NCBI GenBank assembly: GCA_004151065.3
Contig: NWUY0300010560.1
Location: forward strand, 41,387-53,665
Source of the DNA: Larix sibirica
Lineage: Eukaryota; Streptophyta; Pinopsida; Pinales; Pinaceae
DNA: 12,279 nucleotides
Direction of reading: 5' to 3'
Shown: positions 1 through 7,294 of the stretch, one piece after another
How positions within the stretch are numbered: position 1 is the stretch's first letter
How the letters are laid out: each line of letters begins with the position of its first letter
Translations under genes and position numbers: made by a program
Notes under the pieces: model-generated
Told to the model about the DNA's origin: nothing
Databases searched by the model: none
Seen by the model: the letters and a program-made list of their open reading frames with translations, nothing else

Positions 1-287
1 AAAGAGAGATCCATTGAACAACATTTGTTACAATTCCATCTCAGATTGATCTTGAACATGGTCCAATTCAAGATATGAGTCATGAAGATCAGAACTTGTA
101 TCCAACCCTTAAGAATCATTGTAAGGATTGTCCAAAACAATGTCTGCAACATATAGTGCTAAGTCATCATAAATGTAGTCATCATCATCAAGATGTGACT
201 CAGGGGATATTTGGTGAACCTGGTTCCCCCCTTCATCTAATTCCACTTATTCCTCAATCTCTGTTGATGTATTTGTAACTTCGGAAG
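1..287 (-). pseudogene. Coding-like acidic remnant, unidentified
   Basis: Read on the minus strand from about 286 down to 1, one frame stays open except for three stops in about 95 codons (one at 247-249). The product is rich in Asp, Glu and Ser, including the stretch LDDDDYIYDDLALYVADIVL. This composition looks like the acidic linker of a retroelement polyprotein or a disordered part of a plant protein, but I recognise no domain or catalytic motif. A plus-strand frame at 75-278 is also open, is rich in His and Cys, and is probably its antisense shadow. The fragment is cut by the window start and by the N at 288. Function unknown; the call rests only on frame openness and composition. Confidence 0.25.
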
Positions 288-288
288 N
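288..288. other. Ambiguous base (N), probable sequence join
   Basis: A single N separates an AT-rich, coding-like minus-strand segment from a distinctly GC-rich segment. Two other single Ns in the window (7468, 9328) coincide with structural breaks, so this one may also mark a contig join, not just one uncertain base. No overlap between the two flanks is visible here. Confidence 0.4.
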
Positions 289-1010
289 CATGGCCGCTCT
301 TCTCTTTCTCCCTTGAGTTTGCCTCCTGTCATGGCCGACTGAAGGTGTTTTCTTTCCACTTTGGAACGTTGGCGGCGCCTTTACGCGGCGACCCATTGGG
401 TAGCAGATTTCTTTTGCTTCTCAGTGGCGGCGACGGTGGTATTTGTAAAGAGGGAAGCATCTGGGGCTGGGCATCCTTGGACGGGTTCGACGACAGCATC
501 AGAGGTCTATAGAGAAACGGGCTCCAGTTCCTCCATTGTTGATGGCGGATCCGCTGAGCTACTGCGCGTTGGGGCTTCCTTGTCCCTGGAAGGACAATGG
601 AGGCGGGCATCTGCTTGGCACTGACGACAGTCTCTTGCCCTTCTCGGTGGCGGCTGCATCCATGCCGGGGAGCCATTTTTTTTCGGGCTATTGAGGAGAG
701 GCATTTTATCGAAGGTCTGGGGGTTTCTCTTTGCAGATGCTAGTGGCTCTACATTCATTTCGAGGTTTCTGGAAACCGTTTTACATTACCTTGTTTCTTT
801 CTCCTTTAATCTACGGCAATTTTACGGCATTTTTCTGCTGGTTTCGAGCCTTTCATGGCTGCCCGGATTTGGTTTGTAGATGTAGTTTTTCTGAGGTGCC
901 TTAGTACCTGCTTTTTATTTGTATGAAGCTGAATAGCTCGTAGCAAATCCTGCTTTCTTTTGTACTGCTTAGCAGCATATACACTCTTCAATAGTGATGA
1001 AGATCCAATG
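289..1010. other. GC-rich block grading into AT-rich DNA, no gene recognised
   Basis: Positions about 300-700 are clearly richer in G and C than the rest of the window. Open frames exist on both strands: plus 361-624 and minus 329-676. Neither product shows a recognisable domain, both are rich in Arg, Ser, Pro and Ala, and opposite-strand openness is expected from GC-rich sequence without stops. From about 760 the sequence becomes T-rich and resembles an untranslated tail or transposon end, but no terminal repeats, poly(A) tail or target-site duplication could be identified. Confidence 0.3.
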
Positions 1011-2250
1011 TAATTTTGTACTCGCGAGATGAAATAAAATTATGGTTTTATAGACACGCCTTGTCTTCATACCTCCTACTCTCTCAGTGAATAGATTTTC
1101 CATGTCCCTCTTCTCTACAATCATAATGGAATAATGTAGAAAGTGCAGGTAGAGACAGAGGGTCCCTTTTGAATTAGCAATTGACATCCCTATCCAGGCT
1201 CCCGTCATATTTATGGCCAAGACATCTCTGGCCTGGCATCCATCTAACGTCATCATGATTCACTCTCTAGATTATTTCCTTTGTACCTAGTTATCATGGT
1301 GAGGTTTGGAGGGCACACGCTTCCACACAGAGCAACCATCATAGAGGCAAGGAGCGGTTTAATGGGCCAACCTCCCTTCTGTGCATGTTTCGTACTGAGG
1401 GGGTCAAGTGTTTGCCAGTGTCATCTCCTCCCATCGCGTCACAACCTGTCTTATCTCCTCTCAATTCCTCAATTCTCATATCCCAATCATCGTTAGAAGT
1501 ACCATCCATCTTCCATCTGTCAACCATTTCCGTACTAGGTAGATGCGTGCAACCTAAATCCTGGGTCGTGCATGTGTCTACGGTTGAGCTTGGGTTATGC
1601 ACCCCACTTGGAGATACAAATGGTATGTTGTTGATAATGAGCTTGTCACTCCTTTATTTTTCAGGTAGGTCAAAAAATATTAGTCCGATTCCTAGTGGCT
1701 TGGTGGACACTTTGTTGTAGATGGAAAAAAATATTATCAATGGAGGAACACAATTCTAAAACATAGATGATACTGTAGAGATAACATATAACAACAAATA
1801 AATAATAACCATAAGTTAAAAACAACCCACAAACATGACATTGAAATTACGAGCAATGCTAGTACCAAAATGAGAAAATATACCAGTGCATCCATATGAT
1901 GACTTGCACTCTTAAGCGAACTTCTAAATTGAAAAAACTTTTGGTCTATAAACTATCTTAGTCTCACAACTATTATGTATATGAGATCACTCACAATGAT
2001 AAAAAAACAATACTAATACACAAACACGATCGAGGAGAGGGAAACTAAATAATTTATGCCAAGAGAATAAAATAAAACCACCAATTACCTAACATAATTA
2101 GACTGAGTAAGATCATGCTAGCCCTAGTTAGTCTATGTCGTTTGAGACCGCCATTACCAAGCTCAACCTGCGCGGCCTACGAGTAAAATAAAATAATCTA
2201 CATAGTGAGTGCACAATCATTAATCCTTCTCTTAATACTCATATTTCTTA
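1011..2250. other. Intergenic DNA, nothing identified
   Basis: This stretch is mostly AT-rich. Short open frames at 1385-1720 (plus) and 1339-1602 (minus) overlap each other and show no motif or coding signature that I recognise. Between 1740 and 2250 there are many A-runs and frequent stops in all frames. I see no tRNA, no terminal repeats and no transposase or reverse transcriptase motif. It may contain decayed repeats that only a library comparison would reveal. Confidence 0.4.
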
Positions 2251-2489
2251 AAACTTTAAATGGGTCGTCATGTAAAAAGTTTTGGGCAGAATTTAAAAAA
2301 TAATAAAAAATTAAACTCAAATGATCAGAAATACAAAAAAAAAATAATTTTATTGGGATGGACCAATGAACGTCGTCTCTTATCGTTCACAACCCTCAAA
2401 TACAAGACAACATTAACAAGACCATTTCCACACTTCATTTCTTTCCGCTAGTAGATCACACAGCAGTAGCACCAAAAGAAGAAGGCGGC

Positions 2490-2579
2490 ATGGGCAAATT
2501 ATCGAGTTCAAGTGGAACCGCCATGGCGGAGCCCCGTAAATTGAACCTTCGAGCTTCCAGGAAGCTAAAATCCTGCTGA
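2490..2579 (+). other. Upstream ORF 1 (29 codons) in putative leader
   Basis: An ATG at 2490 opens a 29-codon frame ending at TGA 2577-2579. A second in-frame ATG at 2523 has a strong context (GCC before, G after). The peptide is basic near its end (LRASRKLKS). If transcription starts upstream of 2490, ribosomes would meet this ORF before the PWWP start at 2829. It could instead lie in the promoter and never be transcribed. Confidence 0.35.
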
Positions 2580-2706
2580 ATTACAGCCTCACTTGCCACT
2601 AAAAAGAACAAACGATACACACATAGTGTGAAAGACGTGTGGAGTTTGAACTGCTCGGAGAGCTGGAAGGCTCGCTTGTTCCCCAGGCGTCTGACGGCGG
2701 AAAACG

Positions 2707-2806
2707 ATGACTCCTGAAAACAATTACAGTGAGTGAAGAATATGGGAATTTACAGGTTTCGGCAGCAAATCCCGTTTCTGAAGTCGATAGGCTGTTAATG
2801 CCCTAG
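2707..2806 (+). other. Cluster of three short upstream ORFs
   Basis: Three small ORFs precede the main ATG: 2707-2736 (9 codons plus stop), 2742-2798 (18 codons plus stop), and 2798-2806 (Met-Pro-stop). The last two overlap by one base in a TAATG arrangement. All end before the main start at 2829. Short upstream ORFs commonly lower translation of the main frame in plants; that effect is inferred here. A leader intron could remove some of them, since AG-ended tracts occur nearby (for example before 2756). Confidence 0.35.
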
Positions 2807-2828
2807 CGGGTTCGGGTATAAGTTTACC

Positions 2829-2936
2829 ATGGCTCCCGGCCGCAAACGAGGAAAAGCTGTAGCTGCCCGCCAGGAATGGAAGGTTGGAGATCTCGTTCTA
2901 GCCAAGGTGAAAGGTTTTCCGGCCTGGCCCGCTCAG
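2829..2936 (+). CDS. PWWP-domain protein (HUA2-like), exon 1
   Basis: This exon encodes residues 1-36 of a plant PWWP protein. A basic N-terminus (APGRKRGK) is followed by the start of the PWWP fold, WKVGDLVLAKVKGFPAWPA, with the family signature as FPAWPA at residues 30-35. The fold binds methylated histone tails and DNA, so the protein should be nuclear. The wording closely matches HUA2 and HUA2-like proteins of plants, which act in flowering time and AGAMOUS pre-mRNA processing; assignment to that family, not to another plant PWWP class, is inferred. The start was chosen because it gives the typical MAP-type N-terminus and a good context. The exon ends CAG|GTAATC in phase 0. The downstream CID/RPR domain of HUA2 is not in the window. 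Confidence 0.9.
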
Positions 2937-4044
2937 GTAATCAGTGTTTTCTTAAATTCCTTGCCTCGAGGGTTTAATAATACTTTTTCATATTTTTTAT
3001 TTTTAGAGAATGATTGAAAATGCAGAGTTTAGTGCATATTTAGGCAAGAATTGGATCACTGGATCACTTAATACGTTGTTAACAAGATTTCGAGCTATAC
3101 CCTTTTATTTATCTAAATCTGCGCAAATTTCATTCGACCATTTCAAGCAGTCATGTTAAAGTAGCTTTGCTAGTTTTATTGAACTTGACTGTAAGTTTAG
3201 CTCGTAAAAGAAATCTTCAGGATACCAAGAAAAATTAGTAAACAAATGATCTTAATTTGAGCAATTTCGTTGGCTGGGAACAGTCAGGGTTCTAGTCGTT
3301 TTAGGCAGAATGACATGTTGTGAGTTTGGTAGTGTTCTATCCCGCCATTATGATTTGTGGTTTTATTTTTACATAAAGTGCAAAATCTACCCTGCCATGT
3401 AATCGGTGTTACAAATGTCCGGTCGGTGAAAAATTCGGCAAGGCCAGAGAGTAAGAATTAAACTCAGACTAAACAAAAACATTGAAAAACTTGGCTATTT
3501 TTTCCGAGAAGGATGGCAATTGTTTTTCCTGTTTGGGTCTTGTATACTTATGAAGGATGCCCATCGACTCTTTCAATCAGAGGTTCTGGAATCAAATTCG
3601 CTGACCTGTGAAAAACATGGCAATTACTCACTGGTCAGAGTTTGACCTGTGAGCTTTTATATGTCAAACTCGCCGCCGACGAGTCATACTCACTGAATGA
3701 GTCAGTTCAGTCCTTTTCTGTGCTGATCTTGTGTTCGATTCGGGAGTACTTAGTGACTTGGCTGAGTTTCGTATCAAGGTCGCGTCTTTTCGCCTGGGTG
3801 CCTGCCAGTCTCTAGGAGACAGCCCTTGGTTATATGCAGGATGTTACTCGGTCACGTTAGTATGGAGGGAGGGCAGTTCCTGGTTAGTCTCTGAGATGTG
3901 CACCATAGTAGCAACATTTGCGAGAAAACCCATAGCATTGCCCCTTTTCAGTTTCCCTTGCTTTGTGCCATCTGTATACTCTTAGTTTAGATTTGTTAGA
4001 TAGGAGGTGATTCAGGCATTCTTTGTATTTCTGTTGTTACTTTC

Positions 4045-4063
4045 TGTTCTTTTAAGTCCCATT
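4045..4063. repeat. SINE target-site duplication, left copy
   Basis: TGTTCTTTTAAGTCCCATT. The partner is at 4292-4309 and differs by one substitution and one missing C. The pair delimits the SINE and gives its exact ends. Confidence 0.8.
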
Positions 4064-4291
4064 ATTTTTTTGATGAAATGCACATCACGGGAAACCTTCC
4101 GGGCACTTCCCCTCATTTCAAGGATGGTACCTGGGGTAAACTGTTCGGTTCCAGTTTTGGCAACCTAACCCTGTAGGGACATCGAGTGATGCCCACAATA
4201 TTCACAGATGCAGCCAGCCCAGGGACTTGACCCCAAGACCTCTTGCTTGCAATTCACATCACTCAACCACTCAAGCTAACCCAGTAGGCTA
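4064..4291 (-). mobile_element. tRNA-derived SINE with target-site duplications
   Basis: Read on the minus strand, the element starts at about 4291 with a tRNA-like head. A box A-like motif, TTAGCTTGAGTGG, lies at 4267-4279 and a box B-like motif, GGGTCAAGTCCC, at 4222-4233. The gap is 33 bases, typical of RNA polymerase III internal promoters. A body of unrelated sequence follows, ending in a short A-run (minus strand, about 4064-4072). It is flanked by near-perfect direct repeats: 4045-4063 (TGTTCTTTTAAGTCCCATT) and 4292-4309 (TGTTCTTTCAAGTCCATT), one substitution and one indel apart, as left by LINE-assisted retroposition. The element has no protein-coding capacity. Its family cannot be named without a repeat library. 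It lies antisense to the PWWP gene, about 210 bp before exon 2. Confidence 0.8.
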
Positions 4292-4309
4292 TGTTCTTTC
4301 AAGTCCATT
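4292..4309. repeat. SINE target-site duplication, right copy
   Basis: TGTTCTTTCAAGTCCATT, the partner of 4045-4063. It begins directly after the tRNA-like head of the minus-strand element. Confidence 0.8.
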
Positions 4310-4520
4310 GACTGGGTATTAATATAATTTCGTCTCATTTTATTTCATTTGTGTGAAAGATATAAATAAATGTCCTTATTCTCTTTTGCAAGTGAAATTT
4401 CCTTGTGCAAAGTAGGCATATATTTGTCAAATACGTGCTGGTTGAAGTTCTTTGTTGATCTGTTCTATTCTGTTTAAGCTATATCGTTTTATTCTGATGC
4501 TTAACTGTTCTTTATTGCAG

Positions 4521-4597
4521 ATAAGTACACCTGAAAAATGGGGACAGTCACACGACCCGAGAAAAGTATTTGTGTACTTTTTCGGCACAGATCAGAT
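4521..4597 (+). CDS. PWWP-domain protein (HUA2-like), exon 2
   Basis: This 77-bp exon encodes 25 residues (37-61) plus two bases of the next codon. It starts after TTTATTGCAG and ends before a consensus donor GTAAGT. It continues the PWWP fold: STPEKWG is followed by HDPRKVFVYFFGTDQ. The segment K-VFVYFFGT is a central strand of the fold and is highly conserved in HUA2-like proteins. The partial codon AT would give Ile in the family, usually followed by Ala-Phe. The exon leaves the domain incomplete: the last strand and the C-terminal helices must come from exon 3, which I could not find in the window. Confidence 0.88.
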
Positions 4598-5120
4598 GTA
4601 AGTGTTTGAAAAAATTATGCCACGTTTCCAATGCCACACATAAAATGATTATAGATGTTCTTGGTTGAAACATGGGCTCATTCTTCATTTCTGGAACCTG
4701 GCTATGACATATTTGCTTTCGACATTGGTTACCTGAAAGGAGACAGATTGATACCAGTGAAAATTTGATGTTGAAATATTCTATACAGTTCGTAGTTGGT
4801 TGGCAAATCTTTAAAGTCATAAGTTACAACATAAGATAATTATTCAATTGTTTGCGTATGCAAGTACAACTTTGGGCAAAGTCGATAACAATCATCATTT
4901 GTTGCATTAAAATGTAGCTCTTATTTCTAGTTTCTTTTTATTGATTGGTGAATTTGTTTTTACTTATTCCAGAAAGTGGAAAAATTTTGTTTCTTTTTTT
5001 TATTATCATGGTTTGTACTTTCTACATCTCTTTTCTCTGTCTGCTTCTCAAGGTCATTTCTCTTCATCTCCATCCTTGGTTTTCATCCCATGGTTGTTTC
5101 ATTTTACTCACCCCCTTATT

Positions 5121-5180
5121 GAAACAACAATCAGCACCTGACCTTTTCCTGAAACAACAATCAACACCTGTCCTTTTCCT
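5121..5180. repeat. 30-bp tandem repeat, two copies
   Basis: Units 5121-5150 and 5151-5180 both begin GAAACAACAATCA and end CCTTTTCCT, differing at 2 of 30 positions. A partial third start (GAAAAACAAA) follows at 5181. It lies within intron 2 and probably arose by replication slippage. The open frames across it are not considered coding. Confidence 0.85.
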
Positions 5181-5439
5181 GAAAAACAAAATAGTAGCCA
5201 AACAGAGAATAATGTAGCTAAACTAAGTGTCTGAAAATCCGGTTGACATTAATGGGTCAGCTAATAGTATCTTCAGTCAAAATTTGCTTAACTTTTAGCC
5301 AGCCAGTAGGATTTAGATGATGTCAAATAAAGCCAGCAGTTAATGTTACTAAAAGCATGGGTGCTGCTCTGAAAGCGCTGGTAGTGCTGGCAAGTAGAAA
5401 AAGTCAAATTATTTTATTGATTTATAGGAAAGTTGAGTT

Positions 5440-5518
5440 TATTGGTGTAGCGGTCTTCATGCCAACCCTTGGCTCAGCTTGTTTGCACAGTTGTGTTAGT
5501 GCCATGCAAACACCAATA
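5440..5518. mobile_element. Possible very small MITE
   Basis: TATTGGTGT at 5440-5448 is the exact inverse of ACACCAATA at 5510-5518, about 61 bases apart. Outside are GTTGAGTT (5432-5439) and GTTGAATT (5520-5527), 7 of 8 identical, with one extra G at 5519. The arrangement resembles a hAT-type miniature element with an 8-bp target-site duplication, but the element is very short and the extra base weakens the case. A chance inverted repeat is equally plausible. Confidence 0.25.
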
Positions 5519-5829
5519 GGTTGAATTGTTGGTTGTCTTGGTTTTAGAAACTAGTTTTGAATAAATACCCTTGGATTCAGTGTCATCATTTTATGACATA
5601 GAGATGCATTCTCTATTTTCATTGATGACTCATTCACAGGAATGTTTCTGTTGTAATACTCAAATGCATCTTTTAGTCATCCTCTACATGAGTTACAGGC
5701 TAGGAAAGATACTTAGAATGATTTTTTAAAATGGATAAGAGAAGAAGAGTTACAAGGACTCAAATAAATTAAAATTAGTCTTAGGGTTTATTTAAAAAAG
5801 ATCATCCCTCTGTTTTTCATCCTTCAAGG

Positions 5830-6350
5830 GATTGTAGCCCAAATTTATTTCAAATTTGTTTTAGAAGTATTTCGACTTATGGGGAGAAGGAAGTCTTGCT
5901 TGCTTTGGCTTCAAACAAGTTTCCAAGGGTCAGTGAATGGACAGAAATCAAGAACAATTTTAGGTGAACTTTTCTTAATCTTCTGCCTGTTCTAATGCTG
6001 ATTTCAAATCACATATTATTAGATATGGTTGAACAAAAGGTAAGAAGGATCTAGGGTTTTGTCACTCAGTGACCCTACAGGTTGCAACTTGTATTTTTTC
6101 TTACATGGCTGTTTATTTATAATATTTTGCACATTGATTTTTTGAAATTGTATTACAATATCCATAGATCAAGTAAGGTAATCAGCAATTAATCTGCAAA
6201 GGTCCTGAAAATATTAAATCAACAATAATTGGGATTATATCCAAATAATCGTTTCGTTGATTGCATTGGGATTAATTTGATTGATTGGGGATTATTTAAT
6301 CTGTGACAATATCATTATTCATGTATAAGGCATAGTAATCATGAAACCCT
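5830..6350. repeat. Divergent intronic duplication, unit 1
   Basis: This unit starts near GATTGTAGCCCA (5830) and continues through TTAGAAGTATTTCGACTTATG to a 3' part near CATGTATAAGGCATAG (6321). A related unit runs from 6376 (GATTGTAGTCCA) to 6457 and resumes at 11898 after the copia element. Over 35 aligned bases beginning AGTATTTCGAC (5867) and ACTATTTGAAC, I count 8 differences. Matching landmarks occur in the same order in both units, including the TTTGAAATT-TATT-CAATAT segment (about 6140 and 12129). Unit 1 has about 150 extra bases (about 6175-6320) that unit 2 lacks. Confidence 0.6.
5865..5963 (+). other. Exon-like segment in intron 2
   Basis: The segment is bounded by TTTTAG before 5865 and by AG|GTGAAC after 5963. 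Joined to exon 2 it keeps the frame: one base completes the split codon, then 32 codons without a stop, then two bases, so it could be included or skipped without shifting the frame. It encodes a stretch containing YGEKEVLLALASNKFPRV. This does not resemble the expected continuation of a HUA2-like PWWP domain. The related segment in unit 2 of the duplication contains stops, which argues against a conserved coding role. It may be a chance open frame or an alternative exon. Confidence 0.25.
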
Positions 6351-6375
6351 AACTGTATTCTTGTTCTTGAATTGA

Positions 6376-6457
6376 TTGTAGTCCAGCTCTCAGATTTTTT
6401 ATAGAACTATTTGAACTTGTGGGGAAAAGAAAGTCTTGTAATTGTTTGCCTAGCTTG
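6376..6457. repeat. Intronic duplication, unit 2, left part
   Basis: This is the left piece of the second copy of the duplicated intronic unit, aligned with 5830-5910. It ends at the copia insertion site; the right piece resumes at 11893. Its frame equivalent to the exon-like segment of unit 1 is interrupted by a TGA soon after the AG boundary. Confidence 0.6.
6453..6457. repeat. Copia target-site duplication, left (GCTTG)
   Basis: The five bases directly before the TG end of the left LTR. The partner at 11893-11897 is GCATG, with one mismatch. Five bases is the normal Ty1/copia target duplication length. Confidence 0.65.
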
Positions 6458-6785
6458 TGTGAAAATTCCAAATCCTATGTGACTACTGTCCTTATGTTCT
6501 CAATCAAACAAGTCTATTATTTAATTGCAGATATATAATTTTTCACACAGCAGCAACCACACAATAGCTGGAAAGTAAATAGCAGAAGCATAAAAAACAA
6601 TGACATGGAATTTTCTTCAAATCAGCTTATCATTAATTTAATCAAAGATTACAAGGAAACCTCCACAGCTGCTAAAAAACCCAGCAACTGTATGGTAAAC
6701 AAATTCACCTCAAACCTGATGTTTACGGCCTCCTGAAGAATTTCTGCCTGCACAAAAAATTAAGGAACAGCACTGCTGTATCAAT

Positions 6786-6877
6786 CCATACAGATGTACA
6801 GATCTGCTGTACGTCATGTTGTATGGATCCATACAGCTGTACATACTACAGATCTGCTGTACGACCTGTTGTATGGA
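6786..6877. repeat. Imperfect direct repeat with 16-bp palindrome in 3' LTR
   Basis: Unit A (6786-6827) and unit B (6829-6877) both start CCATACAG, contain ACAGATCTGCTGTACG, and end TTGTATGGA; unit B has seven extra bases (TACTACA). The junction forms the perfect palindrome TGTATGGATCCATACA (6820-6835). The right LTR has only a much weaker counterpart (about 11470-11550). The palindrome lies in the part transcribed from this LTR and could form a hairpin in RNA. Confidence 0.8.
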
Positions 6878-6893
6878 CTGCACTGTATGGCCT

Positions 6894-7007
6894 GACTGTA
6901 CAAACTGCTTCTGCTGTTGTTTGCCTTTTGACTGATGTGCTGTGCTCTTTGACTGTACAAACTGTTTCTGCTGTTGTTTGCCTTTTGACTGATGTGCTGT
7001 GCACTTT
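6894..7007. repeat. 57-bp tandem duplication unique to the 3' LTR
   Basis: Copies 6894-6950 and 6951-7007 both begin GACTGTACAAACTG and differ at 2 of 57 positions. The right LTR has a single divergent counterpart (about 11545-11600). Because the two copies are far more alike than the two LTRs, the duplication happened after insertion. On the minus strand it lies about 60 bases downstream of the TATA-like motif. Confidence 0.9.
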
Positions 7008-7065
7008 CTGCAGTCGCTGTTCCTGTTAGACAAAACTGTGTAATAAACCATCTATCTTGACTTGT

Positions 7066-7072
7066 CTTTATA
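7066..7072 (-). promoter_or_regulatory. TATA-like motif of 3' LTR
   Basis: Reads TATAAAG on the minus strand. The same motif in the same surroundings (AAGTATAAAG) occurs in the 5' LTR at 11665-11671; shared position supports a promoter role in the ancestral LTR. Confidence 0.5.
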
Positions 7073-7286
7073 CTTGACCTGAAACCCTAATCTCACAGGG
7101 AGATGTATGGTTGAGATTAATCTAAATCACTAATGTATAAATACACTTTATTAGACTCGATCAGCAAAAATAAGGCTTTCACTTAATTACTAAAGTGAAT
7201 TACAAAATAGAATTAACTTGAACTACTTCCAACATGTTCACATTAAAGCTTTGCGGAAGTTTCTGTTCGAGCTACATTCTTCAACA

Positions 7287-7294
7287 CTCCTTTC
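7287..7294 (-). other. Polypurine tract of copia element
   Basis: GAAAGGAG on the minus strand, directly before the 3' LTR start (TGTTGAAGAATG). This is the normal position of the plus-strand primer for LTR retrotransposon reverse transcription. The last base of the polyprotein stop (7293-7295) overlaps it. Confidence 0.8.

Larger units (their letters stand above)
2250..2828 (+). promoter_or_regulatory. Putative promoter and 5' leader of PWWP gene
   Basis: This is the region directly upstream of the PWWP start codon. A CCAAT motif lies at 2363-2367 with an inverted copy (ATTGG) at 2352-2356. A clear TATA box is not visible; the TATA-like GGTATAAG at about 2816 is too close to the ATG to serve. 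From about 2480 the sequence becomes less AT-rich, as expected for a transcribed leader. The main ATG at 2829 has a good plant context (ACC before and G after). The transcription start is not determinable from sequence alone. Confidence 0.4.
2937..4520 (+). other. Intron 1 of PWWP gene
   Basis: This 1584-bp intron begins GTAATC and ends in a T-rich tract with TTTATTGCAG; YTNAY-like branch-site candidates lie about 20-30 bases before the end. Reading across it joins exon 1 (phase 0) directly to exon 2 and restores the PWWP sequence. It contains an antisense tRNA-derived SINE near its 3' end. The open frame at 3731-3985 has no recognisable domain and is treated as noise. Apart from the SINE I see nothing definite in 2937-4044. 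Confidence 0.85.
6458..7286 (-). repeat. 3' LTR of copia element (829 bp)
   Basis: Plus-strand ends are TGTGAAAATTC and TTCTTCAACA. It aligns along its length with the right LTR (11146-11892) but is 82 bp longer, mainly because of a 57-bp tandem duplication at 6894-7007 and extra repeat sequence at 6786-6877. The TATA-like motif (TATAAAG on minus, 7066-7072) is shared with the other LTR. Open frames within it, on both strands, are a by-product of the duplication and do not encode a recognisable protein. Confidence 0.93.

Noticed and set aside
329-676. GC-rich open frames on both strands at 329-676
   Set aside because: Opposite-strand open frames in GC-rich DNA are expected; no domain, start context or splice evidence separates a real gene.
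1385-1720. Plus-strand open frame of 111 codons (and an overlapping minus-strand frame at 1339-1602)
   Set aside because: No recognisable motif, frames overlap on opposite strands, and no promoter or splice context supports either.
3731-3985. Open frame of 84 codons in intron 1, with a GTGTTCGATTC box-B-like motif near its start
   Set aside because: It lies between two well-supported exons, no domain is seen, and no box A at proper spacing or tail was found to make a second SINE.
4971-5217. Possible exon 3 after the AG at 4971-4972, or a gene in the open frames at 4941-5217
   Set aside because: The sequence after the AG does not resemble the Ile-Ala-Phe continuation of HUA2-like PWWP domains, and the frames are driven by T-rich and tandem-repeat sequence.
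6710-7051. 113-codon minus-strand frame and 68-codon plus-strand frame in the left LTR
   Set aside because: Both lie within the LTR and result from the 57-bp tandem duplication; the peptide repeats mirror the DNA repeats and show no domain.
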